Shown in pieces: positions 8,015-18,048 of a stretch of 64,000 nt of DNA. The notes under the pieces were generated by a model. That model searched no databases. It saw nothing but the letters and a program-made list of their open reading frames with translations, and was not told the origin of the DNA. Origin of the DNA: Sandaracinus amylolyticus (lineage in GTDB: Bacteria; Myxococcota_A; Polyangia; Polyangiales; Sandaracinaceae); NCBI RefSeq assembly GCF_021631985.1, contig NZ_CP070225.1:10168001-10232000 (forward strand), written 5' to 3'. The translations under genes were made by a program, and so were the position numbers. Numbering within the stretch: the first letter of the stretch is position 1; every line of letters begins with the position of its first letter.

Positions 8015-8899
8015 ATGAGTGGTTCGATGCTGGAGCTCGGCGACTCGCTCGCCGTCGCGGTGGAGCGTGCGTCGGCGTCGGTGGTGCAGGTGGTGTCCCC
8101 ACGGCGCGCGAGCGGTACGGTGTGGAGCGACGACCTCGTGGTCACCGCGGCCCACGTGGTGCGCTCCGATGACGCGCGGGTGCGCCTGCACGACGGCACC
8201 GAGCGCGCGGCGCAGGTGATCGGTGGCGACCCCGCGACCGACGTCGCGGTGCTGCGCGTCGATGGTGGTGGGCTCACGCCGATCACGTTCGCGGACGCGA
8301 GCGCGGTGAAGGTCGGTCACCTCACGCTCGCGCTCGGTCGTCCGGGGCGCAGCGTGCGCGCGAGCCTGCGCATGATCGGGGTGATGGGGAGCGACGTGCC
8401 GACGCGCGCGGGCGCGCGCCTGGTGCGCTGGATCGAGAGCGATCGCGCCCTGCCCGCGGGGTTCTCGGGCGGGCCGCTCGTCGACGTGACGGGCGCGGCG
8501 ATCGGGATGAGCACCGACGGGCTGGTGCGCGGCGCGGACCTCGCGCTGCCGAAGGAAGAGCTGGCGCGCGTGGTCGACGAGATCACGGCGCACGGCCAGG
8601 TGCGTCGGGGCTGGCTCGGGGTGGCGGTGCACCCGGTGCGCCTGCCCGACGCGGTCGGCGCGGAGGTCCAGCAGCGCAGCGGCGCGCTCATCGTCGCGGT
8701 CGAGCCGAAGAGCCCGGCGGACGTCGCGGGGCTGGTGCTCGGCGACGTGATCTGGGCGATCGACGGCGCGAAGGTGCGAGGGCCCGAGGATCTGATCGGG
8801 GCGCTGCGCAGCCGCGTGGATCAGTCGCTGCGGGTGAGCATCGTGCGCAGCGGCAGGCTCGAGGATCGCACGGTGACGACGGTCGCGCGCGCGGCGTGA
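8015..8899 (+). CDS. Trypsin-like serine protease with PDZ domain (HtrA/DegP-like)
   Basis: 294 residues with GAGGAGAG 7 nt before the ATG. The protease domain has His in VVTAAHVV, Asp in ATDVAVLRVD and Ser in GFSGGPLVD; Phe replaces the usual Asn of GNSGGP. A single PDZ domain follows (RRGWLGVAVHPVRL ... GALIVAVEPKSPADVAGLVLGDVIWAIDG). HtrA proteins degrade or refold damaged envelope proteins, but no signal peptide or membrane anchor is visible here, so it may act in the cytoplasm. It is shorter than DegP and has one PDZ rather than two. The Ser/Thr kinase gene starts 77 bp downstream. Confidence 0.85.
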   Translation: MSGSMLELGDSLAVAVERASASVVQVVSPRRASGTVWSDDLVVTAAHVVRSDDARVRLHDGTERAAQVIGGDPATDVAVLRVDGGGLTPITFADASAVKVGHLTLALGRPGRSVRASLRMIGVMGSDVPTRAGARLVRWIESDRALPAGFSGGPLVDVTGAAIGMSTDGLVRGADLALPKEELARVVDEITAHGQVRRGWLGVAVHPVRLPDAVGAEVQQRSGALIVAVEPKSPADVAGLVLGDVIWAIDGAKVRGPEDLIGALRSRVDQSLRVSIVRSGRLEDRTVTTVARAA

Positions 8900-8913
8900 T
8901 CGGGGGCGAGGCC

Positions 8914-8943
8914 GTGCACGTGCACGAGCAGGTGCACGTGCAC
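8914..8943. promoter_or_regulatory. Paired 12-bp palindromes, candidate operator upstream of the kinase
   Basis: GTGCACGTGCAC occurs at 8914-8925 and again at 8932-8943. Each copy is a perfect palindrome and their centres are 18 bp apart. The pair lies in the 77-bp gap before the Ser/Thr kinase, 21 bp upstream of its -10-like box, where a dimeric regulator could sit. The regulator is unknown. Confidence 0.45.
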
Positions 8944-8964
8944 GTGACGATGCGGCGGGGCTGG

Positions 8965-8970
8965 TAGGCT
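8965..8970 (+). promoter_or_regulatory. -10-like box TAGGCT for the kinase, leaderless arrangement
   Basis: TAGGCT is followed by 6 nt and the GTG start of the kinase. No Shine-Dalgarno sequence lies between them. Confidence 0.45.
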
Positions 8971-8976
8971 CTCGGC

Positions 8977-10632
<1,656 letters not shown>

Positions 10633-10641
10633 GTCCCTACC

Positions 10642-10810
10642 GGAGTGCTCGTCCCGCCGGTCCCGGACGGGAGCGCGCGAAGCGCGCGGACGGTAGGGAC
10701 CGGCGGGCGAGCCGATTTTCGAGCCTCAGCGGGAGTGCTCGTCCCGCCGGTCCCGGACGGGAGCGCGCGAAGCGCGCGGACGGTAGGGACCGGCGGGCGA
10801 GCCGATTTCG
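10642..10810. repeat. Two tandem copies of a 90-bp repeat, family 1
   Basis: GGAGTGCTCGTCCCGCCGG starts at 10642 and 10732. Each unit can fold into a long stem: GCTCGTCCCGCCGGTCCC pairs with GGGACCGGCGGGCGAGC, with an inner GCGCGC GAA GCGCGC hairpin. The repeats lie between convergent genes. The GAAATCGGCTC end is 16 bp from the stop of the minus-strand lipoprotein gene. Confidence 0.9.
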
Positions 10811-10825
10811 ACCAGCCCTCGCGCC

Positions 10826-12706
10826 TCAATACAACACCGTGATCGGCTCGAGGTTCAGCCCCGCGGGCGACGAGTAGCTCGTGAAGCTCCCGAGGCCGTA
10901 CGCGATCAGCCCGAACGGCTCGGTGCTCGAGATGGCGTGCGTGCCGCCCGCGAGCGGGATCACCGCGATCTCGCGCCCGCCCACCGTCGCGAACGTCGCG
11001 CTCACCGCCGCGCCGTCGAGCGTCAGCGCCACGCCCGGCTGCCGCACCACGAGCAGGTGGTTCTGCCCGTTCGTCCCCGCGTTGTACGAGCTCGGCAGGA
11101 TGAACGTGTAGTCCTCGCGGTACTGCTCCGCGGGCACCAGCACCGTCACGTCGGGATCGCCACGTCGCTGCGCGGGATCGGTCGCGTACTGACCGCGCAG
11201 GTACTGCGCGACCATGATCGCGCTCGTCCCGGTGATCTCGAACGGGCTCGTCACGTCGAGCTCGAGGAACTCACCCGCGCGCAGCGCACCGCCGCTCACG
11301 CCGCTCTGCGCCGGGCTCACCGTGACCGTCGTGTCCTCGTACGCGATCACCCGCAGCACGTTGGTGCCGGCGATGCTCCCGTCGCCCATCGGCGCGCCGA
11401 CGAACGCGCGGCCCCAGCTCTGGATCGGCGGCAGCTGCTCCTCGAGGTGATCACACGCCTCGGCGCTCGTCGGCACGTACGCGCACGCGTGACCGCCGAA
11501 CACCGCGACCGGACGATCCGCGGTGATCCGCGTGCCCGTGAGGTCGTACTCCTGCTCGCGGCAGGTCTCCATCACGTCGCAGATCTCGCCGATGGGCGTG
11601 CTCTCGCACTCGCGGTTCTCGACGTAGCCGGGACGACCGGGCTCGCACTCGGGCGGGACCGCCGCCGCGATGTGCACGACCTCGCCCTGCTGCAGCGTGA
11701 GCACGAACGAGCCGCCGGTCGGCGTCGCGGGGAAGCGGCCGCTCGCCTCCGCCGCGACCGCGCCGCGCGTCGAGACCTGCACCCGCGTCGGCTCGGGCGA
11801 CACGCCCACCACCGCGACGTAGCCGGGATAGCGCAGCGAGCTGCCGTCGACGGTGCGGCTCAGCGGGTAGTACGCGAGCCCGACGTAGTCGCCGGTGAGC
11901 ACGTGCGTCGGATAGAGCAGCGTCGCGTCGTTGGTGAACGAATTCGCCTCGCCGCTCGAGTACTCGAACGGATTGAACTGCATCGCGATCACCGGCAGGT
12001 CGCTCGTCATCCGGTACGCGCCGCCGGCGACCGTGATCGAGCGCCAGGTGTTCGCGGGCATCCCGTCGAGGCTCTGCCCGGGGATCCACGGCAGCGGGAT
12101 CTCCGCGAGCCCGTGCGCCTCGATGCTGCCCGCGTAGGCCTCGGTGCCGTTGCGCGTGATGCGCACGCTCGCCGCGGTGTCGTTGGGGTTCGCCACGACC
12201 ACGCGGAAGTCGAAGCGGCTCCCGTCGAGCGCGGGGTTCGCGAGGGGCGCGGGCCAGTACTCGCAGCCCACGTTGCTGCGCGTCTGCTCGGCCTCGGCGC
12301 ACGCGTCGCCGCAGTAGCCGTTGCCGCCGCAGCTCGAGCCCCACTCGCTGCAGTCGCGACCGCTGAGCCACGAGCGACCGTCGGTCGCGCAGACCATCGA
12401 CACCGTGCCCTCGCAGCGGCGCGATCCCGGCACGCAGAGCACGCACCCGAGACCGGGCGCGCAGACGTCGCACGCGACCTCGTTCGTGCGCGACATCCCG
12501 TCGTCCCCGCAGACGAACGAGGTGTTGCCCGCGCACGCGATGCGACCGGGCGTGCAGCGCAGCCCTCCGTCGATGCCCGGCGTGACCTGTCCGTCGGCGA
12601 GCGGTCCCGCGTCGCGCGATGGACGCCCTCCGGGCCCGTCGTCGGTGCACGACGGGAGCAGCAGCAGCGCGAGGCACGTCGTGGCGAGGAGCAGATCGAG
12701 GCGCAT
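10826..12706 (-). CDS. IgGFc-binding-like lipoprotein
   Basis: 626 residues. A lipoprotein signal (LLLATTCLALLLLPSC) is followed by an Asp/Gly-rich linker, then a Cys-rich region (residues 50-150) with repeated CxxG and GRxC patterns. The large C-terminal part resembles the bacterial IgGFc-binding N-terminal-type domain, with VVVANPNDTAASVRIT near its start, repeated TADRPVAVFGGHACAYVP and GTSAIMVAQYL strands, and a final EPFGLIAYGLGS. Such proteins are exposed at the surface in myxobacteria and may mediate adhesion; no ligand is known here. A TAGCAT box ends 7 nt before the ATG and no ribosome binding site is seen. Confidence 0.78.
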   Translation of the reverse strand: MRLDLLLATTCLALLLLPSCTDDGPGGRPSRDAGPLADGQVTPGIDGGLRCTPGRIACAGNTSFVCGDDGMSRTNEVACDVCAPGLGCVLCVPGSRRCEGTVSMVCATDGRSWLSGRDCSEWGSSCGGNGYCGDACAEAEQTRSNVGCEYWPAPLANPALDGSRFDFRVVVANPNDTAASVRITRNGTEAYAGSIEAHGLAEIPLPWIPGQSLDGMPANTWRSITVAGGAYRMTSDLPVIAMQFNPFEYSSGEANSFTNDATLLYPTHVLTGDYVGLAYYPLSRTVDGSSLRYPGYVAVVGVSPEPTRVQVSTRGAVAAEASGRFPATPTGGSFVLTLQQGEVVHIAAAVPPECEPGRPGYVENRECESTPIGEICDVMETCREQEYDLTGTRITADRPVAVFGGHACAYVPTSAEACDHLEEQLPPIQSWGRAFVGAPMGDGSIAGTNVLRVIAYEDTTVTVSPAQSGVSGGALRAGEFLELDVTSPFEITGTSAIMVAQYLRGQYATDPAQRRGDPDVTVLVPAEQYREDYTFILPSSYNAGTNGQNHLLVVRQPGVALTLDGAAVSATFATVGGREIAVIPLAGGTHAISSTEPFGLIAYGLGSFTSYSSPAGLNLEPITVLY

Positions 12707-12713
12707 GCGATCG

Positions 12714-12719
12714 ATGCTA
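12714..12719 (-). promoter_or_regulatory. -10-like box TAGCAT, leaderless arrangement
   Basis: On the minus strand TAGCAT lies 7 nt before the ATG of the IgGFc-binding-like lipoprotein gene. Confidence 0.45.
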
Positions 12720-12778
12720 TCGACGCCGGCGCGCGCGCCGAGAGGGGACGTGTGAGCGGGCGCGTGACTTGGCCGGAG

Positions 12779-12807
12779 TTGACAGTCCGCGCGCGGCCGA
12801 CGAACGT
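12779..12807 (+). promoter_or_regulatory. Candidate sigma-70-type promoter for the gene at 12834
   Basis: A perfect -35 TTGACA is followed by 17 bp and a weak -10 GAACGT. The ATG is 26 bp beyond, with a GGGGGA ribosome binding site in the leader. Confidence 0.4.
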
Positions 12808-12833
12808 CGCTGCGCTCGAAAGGGGGATCGACA

Positions 12834-13655
12834 ATGGCGAAGAAGAAGAGCCCGAGGATCGCGCGCCCAGCGGCCGCGCCCGACGAGGTCGCGGCGGCGT
12901 ATCACCGCACCGAGAAGGACATCGAAGCGCTCCCGAAGGATCAGGTGGGGCGCGTGAACGCCGACGTCCCGACCGCGGTCTCGCTCGCGCTCGGCGCGCT
13001 GCCCGCGATCGAGTCGCTGCGCGGCGCGCTGGAGGCCGCGCTGAAGCACCCGCCGCTCGCGGAGATCGCGCGCCTCCAGGATCGCGCGCTCGCCGCGCTC
13101 TACGCGCACCTGCACCACGCGCCGAAGGTCACGGTGAACGAGGCCGACCTCGAGGAGGCGCGCGTGCAGCGCGAGCGCCTGCTCGCGTCGGCCGACGCGC
13201 ACGTCGCGCACGGCCAGCTCGACCGGGACGCGATCGCCGCGGTGCGCGAGGGTCAGGGGCATCTCGATCGCGCCAACGATCTCATCGCGCTCGCCGCGCT
13301 GTTCCGCGGCGTGTGGAGCGAGCTCGAGGGCCACACCCAGGTCACCGAGGCCCAGCTCGATCGCGCCACGATCCTCGGCACCACGCTCGTCGCCGCGCTC
13401 GGCGCGAAGGAGCTCGGCACCGGACCCGCGACCGGCGGCACGAGCTGGAGCGACCGCCGCAATCGCGCGTTCCGCCTCCTGATGAACGACTACGACGAGA
13501 TCCGCTGGGCCGTCGAGTACGTGCGGCGCCACGAGGAGGACGCCGCGAGCTACGCGCCGCCGCTCTACCTCAACCAGCGCTCACGCCCGCGCAAGCCCGA
13601 CGAGACCGACGCGCAGCGCGAGGAGGGCGGCGGCAGTCTGGTCGGCAACGGCTGA
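12834..13655 (+). CDS. Hypothetical alpha-helical protein
   Basis: 273 residues with a GGGGGA ribosome binding site. No signal peptide, membrane segment or catalytic motif is visible. The sequence is rich in Ala, Leu, Glu and Arg and looks almost entirely helical. Leucine-heptad stretches (LEAALKHPPLAEIARLQDRALAALY is one such region, about residues 65-90) suggest a bundle. The first residues MAKKKSPR are basic and the last 25 residues are charged and probably disordered. It is preceded by a good -35 element and followed by a 12-bp inverted repeat. The family is not recognised; proteins with this look are common in myxobacteria. Confidence 0.7.
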   Translation: MAKKKSPRIARPAAAPDEVAAAYHRTEKDIEALPKDQVGRVNADVPTAVSLALGALPAIESLRGALEAALKHPPLAEIARLQDRALAALYAHLHHAPKVTVNEADLEEARVQRERLLASADAHVAHGQLDRDAIAAVREGQGHLDRANDLIALAALFRGVWSELEGHTQVTEAQLDRATILGTTLVAALGAKELGTGPATGGTSWSDRRNRAFRLLMNDYDEIRWAVEYVRRHEEDAASYAPPLYLNQRSRPRKPDETDAQREEGGGSLVGNG

Positions 13656-13672
13656 CCCGCGCGCTCGCACGA

Positions 13673-13733
13673 ACGAGCCCTCCGCGGCCCCTCGACTCGC
13701 GCCTCGGCGAGATCGGAGCCCCGGAGGGCTCGT
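13673..13733. terminator. Distant inverted repeat behind the helical-protein gene
   Basis: ACGAGCCCTCCG (13673-13684) and CGGAGGGCTCGT (13722-13733) are perfect 12-bp complements separated by 37 nt, 18 bp after the stop codon. There is no T-run. The right arm shares GAGGGCTCGTCG with the tandem repeat that follows. Confidence 0.5.
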
Positions 13734-13758
13734 CGTGTCTTCGCGGCGCGAAAGGGGC

Positions 13759-14004
13759 GAGGGCTCGAGGGCTCGTCGATCGGCGCGCGGCGCGATCGAG
13801 AGGGCTCGAGGGCTCGTCGACCGGCGCGCGGCGCGATCGAGAGGGCTCGAGGGCTCGGTGATCGGCGCACCGCGACGTCGAGAGGGCTCGAGGGCCCGGA
13901 AATCGGCGCACCGCGACATCGAGAGGGCTCGAGGGCTCGGCGATCGGCGCGCGGCGCGATCGAGAGGGCCCGAGGGCTCGGCGATCGGCGCGCCACGCGA
14001 TCGA
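13759..14004. repeat. 41-bp tandem repeat, six copies
   Basis: The unit starts GAGGGCTCGAGGGCTCG at 13759, 13800, 13841, 13882, 13923 and 13964, an exact 41-bp period. It is followed by a GATCGGCGC segment and an inverted GCGATCGA end. Copies differ at a few positions (for example GCGCGGCGCGATC against GCACCGCGACATC). The array fills the gap between two convergent genes. The 373 bp between those genes contain only this array and the preceding inverted repeat. Confidence 0.95.
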
Positions 14005-14028
14005 CTCACCCGCCGTGGTGGCGCGTCC

Positions 14029-15270
14029 TCATCCACCCCGGTCGGGATCTCCGAGCGGGGCCCAGACCTGCGGCCAGCGCTCGGCGATGATGGCAGCGCC
14101 GGGCTGGCTCGATACGGTGGAGACCCGCCCGAGCGCCGGGAAGTGCCCGTCCGCGAGGCGGCGCGCGACCGGCTCGTCGGCCTCGATGAACGTCAGCATC
14201 GCGAGGCGCGGCCCGAGCACGCGCTCGAGGTCGAGGGCCGCGCCGAGCGCGCCCACCGTGAGCGTCGTCAGCTGCGGCACGAGCGGCGCCAGGACCTCGG
14301 CGTCCTCGAGGCGGAAGCCGCGCAGCTCGAGCCGTCGCAGCCGGCCGGCGAACGGCGAGCGCGCGAGCGCCGCCACGCTGTCCGGCGAGAGCCACAGCGC
14401 GAGGATCAGCTCCTCGACGGCGGCGAGCGCCGGATCGGCGGCCAGCGCGCGCACGACGCCGTCGCCGTCGAAGCTCGAATCGATCTCGAGGCGGCGCACG
14501 GGCGGAAGCGGCGGGAGCCGGTCGCAGTGCACGAGGCGCAGCGACTCGAGCGGCGGGAACGAGGGCAGCGCGGCCGGCGGGCGGACGATCGCGAGCTCGG
14601 CGAGATCGGCGAGCCGCGCGCACGCCGCGAGGCCGGCCTCGTCGGGGCGGAGGACGCGCAGCGACAGGCGCCGTCGCCCGCTCAGGTGCGCGCAGACCGC
14701 TGCGACGTCGCCGGACACGTTGAGGCCGAGCGCGGCGACGCTCGGCGGCACGAGCGGCAGGACGGCGAGCGGCTCGTCGGTCGAGAAGTGGAAGCTCGTG
14801 AGGCGCGGCGCGTGCGCGAAGAGCGCGGGCAGCGCCTCGGGGTCCACGTCCTCGTAGAAGAAGTCGATGGTGCGCGCGCGGAGGAGGAGCGGGCTCCCGA
14901 GGAGCGCGTCGGGTGCGCGCGCGTCGAACACGTCGATCGCGACGATCGGGTGGCGCGCGAGCTCGGCATCGGCGAGCGCGACCTCGTCGATGGTGGCCCG
15001 CCAGTAGAAGCCCCGCCGCAGCCACGCGACGCGCCGTGCGCGGGGCGCGAGCCAGCGCTCGGGGTGCGCGGCCACGAGCCGGTCCTGCGCCGCGAGGAGC
15101 GCGCCGAAGCCGTCGTCGCCCGGGCGCAGGCGCGCGAGCTGGAGCTGCAGCCGGATGAGCTCGCCGTGGGGATCGCCGGCCTCGATCAGCCGATCGGCGT
15201 ACACGGCGCGCGGCTCGTCGGCGCCGGGATCGTCGACGATCGCGCGTAACAGCTCGTCCATCGCGCCCAT
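14029..15270 (-). CDS. TIGR02996-type repeat-companion-domain protein with leucine-rich repeats
   Basis: 413 residues from ATG 15270; ATG 15261 (MDELLRAIV) is an equally good start. The N-terminal 45 residues match the repeat-companion domain found in myxobacteria and planctomycetes (DDPGADEPRAVYADRLIEAG, then DPHGELIRLQLQLARL). The rest is made of irregular leucine-rich units such as LAELAIVRPPAALPSFPPLESLRL and RLRRLELRGFRLEDAEVLAPL, which would form a curved binding surface. No signal peptide is convincing, so it is probably cytoplasmic. The function is unknown; these proteins are often encoded in large paralogous sets. Confidence 0.78.
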   Translation of the reverse strand: MGAMDELLRAIVDDPGADEPRAVYADRLIEAGDPHGELIRLQLQLARLRPGDDGFGALLAAQDRLVAAHPERWLAPRARRVAWLRRGFYWRATIDEVALADAELARHPIVAIDVFDARAPDALLGSPLLLRARTIDFFYEDVDPEALPALFAHAPRLTSFHFSTDEPLAVLPLVPPSVAALGLNVSGDVAAVCAHLSGRRRLSLRVLRPDEAGLAACARLADLAELAIVRPPAALPSFPPLESLRLVHCDRLPPLPPVRRLEIDSSFDGDGVVRALAADPALAAVEELILALWLSPDSVAALARSPFAGRLRRLELRGFRLEDAEVLAPLVPQLTTLTVGALGAALDLERVLGPRLAMLTFIEADEPVARRLADGHFPALGRVSTVSSQPGAAIIAERWPQVWAPLGDPDRGG

Positions 15271-15400
15271 CGTTCCGAACAACCACCGCCCGATCAACGC
15301 GCAGCCGCTCGCGTTCGCAGCGCTCGCCACCATCAGGGCGAGGCGCGAAGCGCGAGCCCGTCCCAATCGTCCGCGATGCCCGAAGGGCGAGCCGGTCCGC

Positions 15401-15713
15401 GTGACGAGCGAGGTCGCGAAGCGCCCTCGCTCGTCACGCTCTCGCCCCCCCCACAGCGAGCGCCGTTCTCTCCCCGTGCGGCCGAAGCCTCACCAGCGGG
15501 GCGCGGGGCAGGGTCTCGCGCGCAGTTCCGCAGCGCCATCCAGCCTCCGCGCGCCCTCCGAATGCGAGTCAGCGCGGAGCGCCGAAGGCGCCCCGCGCTG
15601 ACGAGAACCACCTCTCCAGTCACCTCACGCGCAGCAGGTCGGATCGCGAGGATTGTCCGAGCACGAGACCCTGCCCCGCGCCCCTCACCGAAGCCTCACC
15701 CCGCGCGGAGATC
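15401..15713. repeat. Structured intergenic element, copy A
   Basis: Fills most of the 450-bp gap behind the M23 peptidase gene. It contains a 13-bp perfect hairpin (15401-15413 with 15425-15437), a 21-bp perfect long-range inverted repeat (15498-15518 with 15664-15684) and a 10-bp hairpin inside it (15568-15577 with 15593-15602). Read on the minus strand from the M23 stop it begins GATCTCCGCGCGGGG. The same order of parts occurs at 60621-60931 behind another gene, with different stem sequences. The rest of the gap (15271-15400) shows nothing recognisable. Confidence 0.85.
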
Positions 15714-15720
15714 CGCGTCA

Positions 15721-18048
15721 CTAGAACTGACAGGTCCCATCCCGGCAGATCAGCGCGCCATAACAATCCAGAGGATTGGCGCAGCTCTCCCCCTCACGAC
15801 GATACGCACAGCGACCCTCGAGACACTGCATCTCACCGCAGCAGTCGTCGTCGAGCTCGCAGCGATTGCCGCCCGAGATGCAGCACGTGTTGCCGCCGCC
15901 GACGCTCTCCGCACCGCACTGCAGCGGATAGCAGCACTCACTGCGGCTCCCGCACGACTCCGCCTCTCGCGTGCAGCTCGAGACGTCGCGGCACGCGCCC
16001 GCGATGCATGCCAGTCCGTCGCAGCACTCCGAGTCGTTCAGACAGAGCTGATTGACCGGCGCGCACGCGCAGTGGCCCGCGACGCACAACATCGATCCAC
16101 AGCAGTCCGAGTGACGCGCACAGTTGTCCTCGCGGGGATGACAGCACTCGCGCGATCCGTCGCCCGAGGTGCCGCACTCGAGGCCCTCGCAGCAGTCATC
16201 CGTCGTCTCGCACATCGAGTTGAGCGGCTGGCCTCCGCCGGTGCACATCCCGCCGTCGCCCATCGAGACGCCGCCGTCGTTCGCCGGCATCTCACCGCAC
16301 GACGCGTTCTCGTGCATCTCGCCCATGCACTCGGTCTCCTCGGTGCAGAGCCAGCTGCCGTCCGAGCACCGGTACCACGCGCACGACTGCGCGCCGCAGC
16401 CCGGATACGAGACCTGCACGCACTCGCCGTCCTCGACGGTGCGGCGCAGCGTCGACGAGTTGCACGCGCGCGGCGCGCCCGAGACGCGCACGCTGAGCGT
16501 GCCCTCGCGACCGAAGTGCGAGCCGCCCACGCGCGCCATGCGCCAGCGCCCGGTGTGCAGGCCTTCGGTCTCGGGCACCGTCACGTCGACGCGCAGCTCG
16601 ACGGTGCGGCCCGGCTCCACCATCGTGCCCGCGGGCAGCATCACCTCGCGCGGCGTGCCGAACGCACCGCCGGCGTGGCGCATCACGTAGCCCTCGGAGG
16701 TCCAGGTCGTGGTGCCGGTGTTGCGCCACGTGAACGTCTGGGTGACGCGCGTGCCCGCGCTGCCGCGCACCTCGCCGGAGTGCGTCGCGCGGGTCACGAC
16801 CGCGTCGTCGCGCTCCATCGCGGTGCACGAGCGCATCGGCGCGCCGCCCATCCACAGGGTCTCGGCCTGGCTCGAGCACGCGCCGCCCCAGGGATCGAGC
16901 GTCGTCGCGCTCGACGCGAAGTAGGTCGACACGTCGCGCACGTTGGCGCGCACCTCGAAGTGCAGGTGCGGGCCGCTCGAGCGACCGCTGTTGCCGCTGT
17001 TGCCGAGGAGGTCACCGCACTCGACGCGCGCGCCGTTGCGCACCTGGCCGCCGCCCGGGCTGAAGTGCGCGTAGAGCGTCGCGTAGCCGCCGTCGTGCAG
17101 CACGATGACGTGGTTGCCGAAGCCGCCGCCGCAGGTGCTCGACATCGAGCCGTTCGCGGGGCAGCCGGTGGTCGAGCGGATGACGGTGCCCGCCGCCGCC
17201 GCGTGGACCGGCGTGCCGACCGCGACGCCGAAGTCGGTGCCGCGATGGTTCGCGCGGGTGAGCGTGGTGCAGTCGTAGCGCGCCCAGCCGGTGCCGCGGC
17301 GGTTGCTCACGTGCGACGTGATGCGCGGCGACTCGATCGGCGACGCGAGCCATCCCCCGCCCGCCGGCGGCGGCATCATCGGCTCCTCGCCGTACCAGAA
17401 GTCGTGGCCGAACTCGCGATAGAGCGTGCGCGCCGCGGTGTCGTACTTCGGGTAGCGGTTCGACCAGCAGCGACCGCTCTCGGGGCAGCCGTTCCAGTAG
17501 CGCACGAGGGTGCGGATCCACGAGTCCCAGCGCGCGTCGTCGATGCGGATCGCGTTGATCGCGTCGAGCGCCTGTTGGCGCGTGGTGATGCCGTCGAGGT
17601 ACCGCGACGCGATCGTCTTCTGGATGATCCGCTCGATCGCGACCTGGGTGTTGCCCTGCAGCGTGAGCACGCGATCGCCGTGCGCCGCGACGGTCTGGGT
17701 CTCGGTGCCGTCGTCGATCTGGAACATGCCGAGGCCGCCCTGATTGACCGAGCAGGGTCCGTCACCGCCGCCCGAGATCACCGCGCGTCCACCGCAGTCC
17801 GCGGTGCCCGGTCCGGGGCACGCGGGGAACTCGCTCGCGCAGTGCGAGAGGTACGTCTCCTCCTCGGCGAGCATCGCGACCAGCAGGCCGTTGGTGATGC
17901 CCGCGGCGCGCGCGGTGTCGCGGATCAGCGTCGCGCGCTCGCGGCGCACCGCCGCGCTCACGTTCGACTCGAGGACCGCGACCTCTTCGGCTGGGGCGCA
18001 CGACGCGATCGCGACGCACGCCAATGCGAATGCGAGATGGCGCGTCAC
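15721..18048 (-). CDS. Multidomain M23 peptidase lipoprotein with lysozyme-like domain, NBR1 Ig-like domain and Cys-rich repeats
   Basis: 775 residues. The GTG start overlaps the upstream gene's stop (GTGA) and follows a GGGAGG ribosome binding site. A lipoprotein signal (LAFALACVAIASC) is followed by a lytic-transglycosylase or lysozyme-like region (GLLVAMLAEEETYLSHC with a candidate catalytic Glu, then GGLGMFQIDDG). An M23 LytM domain follows near residues 220-380 with HRGTDFG and HLHFEV, the zinc ligands. Then comes an NBR1-type Ig-like domain (VTQTFTWRNTGTTTWTSEG ... LHTGRWRMARVGG). The last 230 residues are Cys-rich repeats (CCEGLEC, DCCGSMLC, ECCDGLAC, CCGEMQC). It probably cuts both glycan and peptide bonds of peptidoglycan at the cell surface. 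Confidence 0.88.
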   Translation of the reverse strand: MTRHLAFALACVAIASCAPAEEVAVLESNVSAAVRRERATLIRDTARAAGITNGLLVAMLAEEETYLSHCASEFPACPGPGTADCGGRAVISGGGDGPCSVNQGGLGMFQIDDGTETQTVAAHGDRVLTLQGNTQVAIERIIQKTIASRYLDGITTRQQALDAINAIRIDDARWDSWIRTLVRYWNGCPESGRCWSNRYPKYDTAARTLYREFGHDFWYGEEPMMPPPAGGGWLASPIESPRITSHVSNRRGTGWARYDCTTLTRANHRGTDFGVAVGTPVHAAAAGTVIRSTTGCPANGSMSSTCGGGFGNHVIVLHDGGYATLYAHFSPGGGQVRNGARVECGDLLGNSGNSGRSSGPHLHFEVRANVRDVSTYFASSATTLDPWGGACSSQAETLWMGGAPMRSCTAMERDDAVVTRATHSGEVRGSAGTRVTQTFTWRNTGTTTWTSEGYVMRHAGGAFGTPREVMLPAGTMVEPGRTVELRVDVTVPETEGLHTGRWRMARVGGSHFGREGTLSVRVSGAPRACNSSTLRRTVEDGECVQVSYPGCGAQSCAWYRCSDGSWLCTEETECMGEMHENASCGEMPANDGGVSMGDGGMCTGGGQPLNSMCETTDDCCEGLECGTSGDGSRECCHPREDNCARHSDCCGSMLCVAGHCACAPVNQLCLNDSECCDGLACIAGACRDVSSCTREAESCGSRSECCYPLQCGAESVGGGNTCCISGGNRCELDDDCCGEMQCLEGRCAYRREGESCANPLDCYGALICRDGTCQF

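Noticed and set aside
10937..13861. A 974-codon open frame on the plus strand and many other long open frames antisense to genes.
   Set aside because: They are Arg/Ala-rich shadows caused by the strong GC bias at third positions and show no family similarity; the opposite-strand frames carry recognisable domains.
13759..14004. CRISPR array (regular 41-bp period).
   Set aside because: The units are contiguous with no unique spacers and no cas genes are present, so it is a tandem minisatellite.
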